A stretch of DNA of 9,399 nucleotides, taken from the NCBI GenBank assembly GCA_964467615.1, contig CAYXRK010000191.1:1-9399 (forward strand), written 5' to 3'. Position numbers and translations under genes: made by a program. Each line of letters opens with the position of its first letter. Within the stretch, counting starts at the first letter, position 1. Below, piece by piece: positions 6,338-9,399 of the stretch. The stretch is from CAYXRK01 sp964467615 (GTDB lineage: Bacteria; Hydrogenedentota; Hydrogenedentia; Hydrogenedentales; GCA-2746185). Under the pieces are notes generated by a model. The model was given only the letters and a program-made list of their open reading frames with translations. It had not been told where the DNA came from and made no database searches.

Positions 6338-7687
6338 ATGCGACTCGCTTGTTTGATGTGCGGCGCGGCCCTCTTGCCTCATGTTTGCTTTGCGGCGAAT
6401 TTCTTTGTCGACCCGGCGACAGGAAACTGCATCAACCCAGCCAACGAGGACACATTTTGCACTATCCAGGAAGCCATCGACGCTGCCTTTGCCGACGGCG
6501 GCGGCAACGTACTCATTACGCCGGGGGTCTATCGGGAGCAGGTGATTGTACGCGCTGGCGTGGATTTGCGTCGTCCCGATGGCGCCGTAGATCCGATCGC
6601 AATCGAGTACGACGCCGAGACCGCGCTGTCGTCCGTGTTGGTGACAGTCGAGCAAGACGCACGCATTCGAGACATCGGCCTCTGCGCACCGGATGGGACA
6701 GCGCCGGGCGTCACGCTTCTTCTCGTTCCCAACGTCGAGGCCGAAATCGAGAACGTGACGTTTGACGGGGGAATGAATACCGACTCGATCGGCGTACTCG
6801 TGCGTGGTACGGGGTCGTCGTCGACCCGGATTCGTCAATCTACTTTCATCAATCTGTCGGTCGGCATCCAGTCCGAGAATTCCGGGTTTCGCATCGTCGA
6901 GAACATATTTGATGCCATAGGCCGAGATGCGATTTTTGTGGCGCAGCCCGTGACTGGGACGACGACCGAGACTCCCCGTGTTGGCGATCGCGGCTTCATC
7001 GAGTCTTCCGGCTTCAACCGCTTCCGGAGTATCGGCGAGGTGTCGGGGAGCGCGGACGCGGCGTTCGTACGAAACGTTACAGGCGTGGAGGTCCGCGCAC
7101 AGTTCAATGATTGGGGCATTTTCGATCCGGCGGAGGTAGAGGCTCAACTGAGCACGGCCGAACCCGGCGGCGCAAAAGGGGCGAACGAATCCAAAGGCGG
7201 TGAAACGATTGTTATCGAGCCGATTGTCGGGAAGCAACTGGTTCCTAACTCGATCGCGGTGCTCGTGTCCGATGCGGTTTCCAGAGAAACGCTCGGGGCC
7301 GAGGAGAACGTCGAAGTGGCGGTTTTCGAGATTGATCTCTCCGAGACCGTGCCCGATTCCGAGAGCGGATTGTACCTTCTGCCGAATGTGCCCGCGGGCG
7401 AATACACGATCGAGGTAACGTCGCCTTGCTACGAAACGCGCGAGCGCGTTGTCACCGTCGGGATTGCCGATATCGCGGCGGCGGATATTCGGCTCACGCC
7501 GCTGGTAGGTGTTCCCTGCGAAGGGGAGGGCGAAGGCGAGGGGGAAGGTGAAGGTCCGACGTGCAACGCAGCCGCCGGGCGAAGGCCGCCTTCGTTCCCG
7601 AACGGCGACGCGGCCTTGACCGCGCTAATTCTCTCGACGCTCGTATTGGCTGCTAGGACGATTCGCTGTAGTGGCCTCCAACGTTGA
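6338..7687 (+). CDS. Secreted right-handed beta-helix protein with EG linker and C-terminal hydrophobic tail
   Basis: A 449-residue predicted secreted protein of unknown function. A signal peptide (residues 1-19, ending CFA before ANFFVDP) is followed by the opening typical of parallel beta-helix proteins: CTIQEAIDAAFADGGGNVLITPGVYREQVIV (about 41-71). Beta-helix-like rungs run to about 265 (for example IENVTFDGG, TRIRQSTFINLSVGIQ, FRIVENIFDAIGRDAIFV). Residues about 300-390 resemble a carboxypeptidase-regulatory-like beta-sandwich (SGLYLLPNVPAGEYTIEVTSPCYETRERVVTV). Then come Cys394, a (Glu-Gly)6 linker (395-406), Cys409 and a short hydrophobic stretch ending in Arg/Cys residues (about 425-449), which looks like a surface-sorting tail. 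I prefer the ATG at 6338: AGGA (6325-6328) lies nine bases upstream, whereas an ATG at 6329 directly abuts it. No pectate-lyase active site is recognisable, so an enzyme activity should not be assumed. The 3' end overlaps or abuts the rhodanese gene. Confidence 0.82.
   Translation: MRLACLMCGAALLPHVCFAANFFVDPATGNCINPANEDTFCTIQEAIDAAFADGGGNVLITPGVYREQVIVRAGVDLRRPDGAVDPIAIEYDAETALSSVLVTVEQDARIRDIGLCAPDGTAPGVTLLLVPNVEAEIENVTFDGGMNTDSIGVLVRGTGSSSTRIRQSTFINLSVGIQSENSGFRIVENIFDAIGRDAIFVAQPVTGTTTETPRVGDRGFIESSGFNRFRSIGEVSGSADAAFVRNVTGVEVRAQFNDWGIFDPAEVEAQLSTAEPGGAKGANESKGGETIVIEPIVGKQLVPNSIAVLVSDAVSRETLGAEENVEVAVFEIDLSETVPDSESGLYLLPNVPAGEYTIEVTSPCYETRERVVTVGIADIAAADIRLTPLVGVPCEGEGEGEGEGEGPTCNAAAGRRPPSFPNGDAALTALILSTLVLAARTIRCSGLQR
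7520..7555 (+). repeat. (Glu-Gly)6 coding repeat
   Basis: Six tandem 6-nt units encode Glu-Gly. The DNA is not a perfect repeat: Glu uses GAA and GAG, and Gly uses GGG, GGC and GGT. This suggests the peptide, not the DNA, is under selection. It forms a flexible acidic linker in the beta-helix protein, bracketed by Cys394 and Cys409. Confidence 0.9.
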
Positions 7688-7709
7688 CCACTGGCCGGGG
7701 ATTCGGGCC

Positions 7710-8228
7710 GTGACGCGCCGGTTGTTCGTTCTGCTCGCGGCAACTCTCACTTGGTGCGCCTGCGCGCAGCGACAGTCGATGACGGATGAGGAAAAGAGGT
7801 CGGCAATCGCCGGAATGTATCGCGGATATCATAAGGACTTTCCGGACATCGTCGATATTTCCGTGGACGACTTGGCGAAACTGCGCGAGAACGAAGACGT
7901 GGTCATCGTCGACGTGCGCGAACCGAACGAACAGGCAGTCTCCATGATTCCCGGCGCGATCACGAAGGAGGAATTCGAACGCCGCAAAGTTGAACTGCGC
8001 GACAAACCCATCGTCGTGCATTGCACGATCGGGTATCGCAGCGGGGTCTACGCAGAGGGACTCGCGAAGGACGGCATCGCCGCGCAGAACCTCGAGGGCA
8101 GCATCCTGTCCTGGGCGCACGCGGGCCAGCCGCTCATCGATCCAAAAACGGGCGGACCGACGAAGCGCGTCCATGTGTACGGCCGCGAGTGGGACCTGCT
8201 GCCTGAGGGCTACGAAGCGGTGTACTGA
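7710..8228 (+). CDS. Exported rhodanese-domain protein
   Basis: A 172-residue single-domain rhodanese with a predicted signal peptide (MTRRLFVLLAATLTWCACA, with an A-x-A cleavage site before Gln20). Rhodaneses transfer sulfane sulfur through a persulfide on the catalytic Cys. Here the active loop is CTIGYR (Cys105 to Arg110, six residues, in VVHCTIGYRSG), the length typical of sulfurtransferases. The VIVDVREPNE segment (about 65-74) is the conserved first half of the fold. The tail after the domain (KRVHVYGREWDLLPEGYEAVY) is conserved-looking but of unknown role. I chose the GTG at 7710, with GGGG at 7697-7700 nine bases upstream. A GTG at 7671 with AGGA at 7655-7658 is possible and would lengthen the n-region and overlap the beta-helix gene by 17 nt. 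A lipoprotein is less likely because Trp, not Gly/Ala/Ser, precedes Cys16. The physiological substrate cannot be deduced. Confidence 0.88.
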   Translation: MTRRLFVLLAATLTWCACAQRQSMTDEEKRSAIAGMYRGYHKDFPDIVDISVDDLAKLRENEDVVIVDVREPNEQAVSMIPGAITKEEFERRKVELRDKPIVVHCTIGYRSGVYAEGLAKDGIAAQNLEGSILSWAHAGQPLIDPKTGGPTKRVHVYGREWDLLPEGYEAVY

Positions 8229-8245
8229 CGCTCGGCGCGAGACCC

Positions 8246-9214
8246 CTACCTGGGTGACTGCGCGTCGGCTTCGTCGCCGTCGTCCATCATGCGCAGGACC
8301 ATTTGCAGGGAGGACTGCTGCCAATCGAGAAATCGATTGATTGGGGCCATTTGGTCTGCGTCGAACATTTCGGCCAAGCGCGCAGCCGCGTTGTCAAACG
8401 CCGCCGTCTGCCGCTCGACAAACCCATGCAAATCGCCACCTCCAGAAGCGCGCGTTGCGCTTGCCGCGAGCGATTCCTCGACAATTACATCGAGCGCAGC
8501 CGCGTGGTCCTCCTCGGACAATTGCGGTGCGTACAGCCCTAATGCGAGGCCGTATTGCGTGCGCAGTGTCTTTTCGGGAAGGGCTGCTCGATATTGATCA
8601 TACTTCGCGAGTTCGTTCGCAGTAAGAATCCGCGCGAGTTCTTCGCGAAGTGGATCGCTGTTGCCGGCTTGTACAGCGTCCGCGTCGCCAAGCGCCGTCT
8701 TCGTCTGCGCCTTGAGCACCCGCGTAACGATTTCGCGTAACTGATACGCGCGGGCGTCATCGAGATCCAGCTCCACGATCAGATCGCCGTAGTCCACGTC
8801 GACGGACAACCTCGCGGACTGCTCCGCCATCTCGTCCGTCATCACGCCGCCGAACATCTTGGCGAAGGGATTTTTCCGTTTGGTGGCGCCGTCGCTTGGG
8901 GCGCTCTCCGCTGGCGGCTCCGGCGCAGCGTCTTCCGAATCGACGGTAGTTTCAACTGCTATGCGATTCGCGGCCTCCAATTCGGCCTTCGCCGTTTCGA
9001 GTTCATTCAACTCGATGAGCAGATCGTCCATCTGCCCGGAGAGATCATCCACCCGCGTGGTCAGTTCATCGACGCTCGCCTGCGCCTCGGTGAGTCGCTC
9101 CGCTGCATGGGCCGCTTCCTCCCGCGCCTCACGCGCACCCGTCGCCTGCATGGCGGCCACGATGCCGAGCGCGATGGCAAAGAGCCACCCGAGGGCTAGG
9201 AGAGTTGTGCGCAC
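8246..9214 (-). CDS. Membrane-anchored coiled-coil protein of unknown function
   Basis: A 322-residue protein I cannot assign to a named family. One N-terminal transmembrane helix (about 4-23), probably an uncleaved anchor, is followed by a Glu/Ala-rich heptad-like coiled coil (about 27-88), a Pro/Ser/Glu-rich linker (about 89-112), a basic patch (KRKNPF, 112-117) and a mainly helical C-terminal domain (about 119-310). That domain has segments such as ILTANELAKYDQY and QLSEEDHAAALDVIVEES, which loosely resemble the LTxxQ-type helices of small periplasmic stress proteins (Spy/CpxP-like); this is only a resemblance. It should project into the periplasm. The start is GTG at 9214, with AGGA about eight bases upstream (in AAAGGAACAG). 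It converges with the rhodanese gene, leaving 17 nt between stops. It has no catalytic motif I can name. Confidence 0.8.
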   Translation of the reverse strand: MRTTLLALGWLFAIALGIVAAMQATGAREAREEAAHAAERLTEAQASVDELTTRVDDLSGQMDDLLIELNELETAKAELEAANRIAVETTVDSEDAAPEPPAESAPSDGATKRKNPFAKMFGGVMTDEMAEQSARLSVDVDYGDLIVELDLDDARAYQLREIVTRVLKAQTKTALGDADAVQAGNSDPLREELARILTANELAKYDQYRAALPEKTLRTQYGLALGLYAPQLSEEDHAAALDVIVEESLAASATRASGGGDLHGFVERQTAAFDNAAARLAEMFDADQMAPINRFLDWQQSSLQMVLRMMDDGDEADAQSPR

Positions 9215-9241
9215 GAACTGTTCCTTTGTTTCGATCAGTCG

Positions 9242-9250
9242 ATTATGGCA
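9242..9250 (-). promoter_or_regulatory. Candidate extended -10 promoter for the coiled-coil gene
   Basis: On the - strand TGCCATAAT reads as TGn plus a five-of-six -10 hexamer (CATAAT, 9247-9242). No good -35 is found at 17 nt. The start would be near 9235, about 20 nt before the GTG. Confidence 0.4.
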
Positions 9251-9285
9251 TCAGCCGGTGGTGCCGCGGAGCGACTCTCCAAATG

Positions 9286-9312
9286 CCGTTCTGAGCGAAG
9301 CGAAGAATGACA
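9286..9312. repeat. REP-like imperfect palindrome
   Basis: The stretch holds TTCT (9289-9292), GAGCGAAGCG, then AGAA (9304-9307) and TGACA. The internal GCGAAGCGAAG is a short direct repeat. The sequence resembles dispersed intergenic repeats I recall from many uncultured-bacterial contigs. Only one copy is visible, so repetition itself is not shown here. Confidence 0.4.
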
Positions 9313-9359
9313 GCGCGGTGGCGGCAGATTGGCCCGATCCGTGCTTATTCTAATTCGCC

Positions 9360-9387
9360 TTCAAAATGAGACTAACCATGTTACACT
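9360..9387 (+). promoter_or_regulatory. Candidate promoter pointing out of the right edge
   Basis: TTCAAA (9360-9365, four of six -35 bases), a 16-nt spacer and TACACT (9382-9387, four of six -10 bases) precede an ATG at 9394. Only two codons of a possible gene are visible. The AGGG at 9388-9391 is too close to be a normal ribosome site, so the ATG may be leaderless or not the real start. Confidence 0.3.
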
Positions 9388-9399
9388 AGGGTCATGGCA

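Noticed and set aside
7520..7555. GA-rich repeat as a CRISPR or DNA-level satellite
   Set aside because: The units are 6 nt, in frame, with synonymous variation and no spacers; this is a protein linker.
8242..8255. ACCC/GGGT hairpin between the rhodanese and coiled-coil genes as a terminator
   Set aside because: The stem is only 4 bp with a 6-nt loop and no T-tract; too weak to call.
7653..8324. - strand open frame opposite the rhodanese gene
   Set aside because: The + strand has a complete rhodanese with an intact active loop; the reverse frame shows no recognisable pattern.
8859..9353. + strand open frame opposite the coiled-coil gene
   Set aside because: Ser/Ala/Arg-rich shadow of the coiled-coil codons; it runs into the non-coding end and lacks a ribosome site.

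Overview
The window is about 9.4 kb of GC-rich, densely packed bacterial DNA. The organism is a diderm (Gram-negative type): it encodes an MCE/Mla-type ABC lipid transporter with its own lipoprotein, secreted proteins and an envelope rhodanese. One secreted protein carries a (Glu-Gly)6 linker before a C-terminal hydrophobic tail. I associate such EG linkers with uncultured PVC-related or Hydrogenedentota-like lineages. That placement is an inference from style, not a demonstrated taxonomy.

Region 1 (1-5296, + strand) looks like one transcription unit: the 3' part of ligA (NAD-dependent DNA ligase), a STAS-MlaE fused permease, the MlaF ATPase, a long MlaD-type MCE protein, a PqiC/ABC_trans_aux-type lipoprotein, and a DinB-superfamily protein. 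Three junctions overlap by 1-4 nt (ATGA, TAATG, ATGA), one has a 10-nt gap and the last overlaps by 11 nt, so translation is probably coupled. The four middle genes form a complete inner-membrane lipid transporter with a candidate envelope partner. There is no MlaC-like soluble carrier, and MlaB is replaced by the STAS domain fused to the permease.

Region 2 (5317-6148, - strand) holds a DUF6526-type two-helix membrane protein followed by a single-domain response regulator. The regulator lacks one of the two conserved acidic-pocket Asp residues (Lys instead). A very good sigma70-type promoter (TTGGCA, 17 nt, TATAAT) lies across the end of the DUF6526 gene and should drive the regulator separately, through a short leader with a G7-C-G5 tract on the coding strand.

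Region 3 (6338-8228, + strand) holds a secreted right-handed beta-helix protein with an EG linker and C-terminal tail, then an overlapping exported rhodanese. Region 4 (8246-9214, - strand) is a membrane-anchored coiled-coil protein I cannot assign to a named family. The last 185 bases are non-coding: a candidate extended -10 promoter for the coiled-coil gene, a REP-like imperfect palindrome, and a candidate promoter pointing out of the right edge.

I see no tRNA, rRNA, CRISPR array, transposase, phage gene or recognisable defence system. The most system-like content is the ligA-linked MCE operon. The least ordinary single features are the Lys-substituted receiver with its G-tract leader and the secreted EG-linker protein next to a rhodanese.
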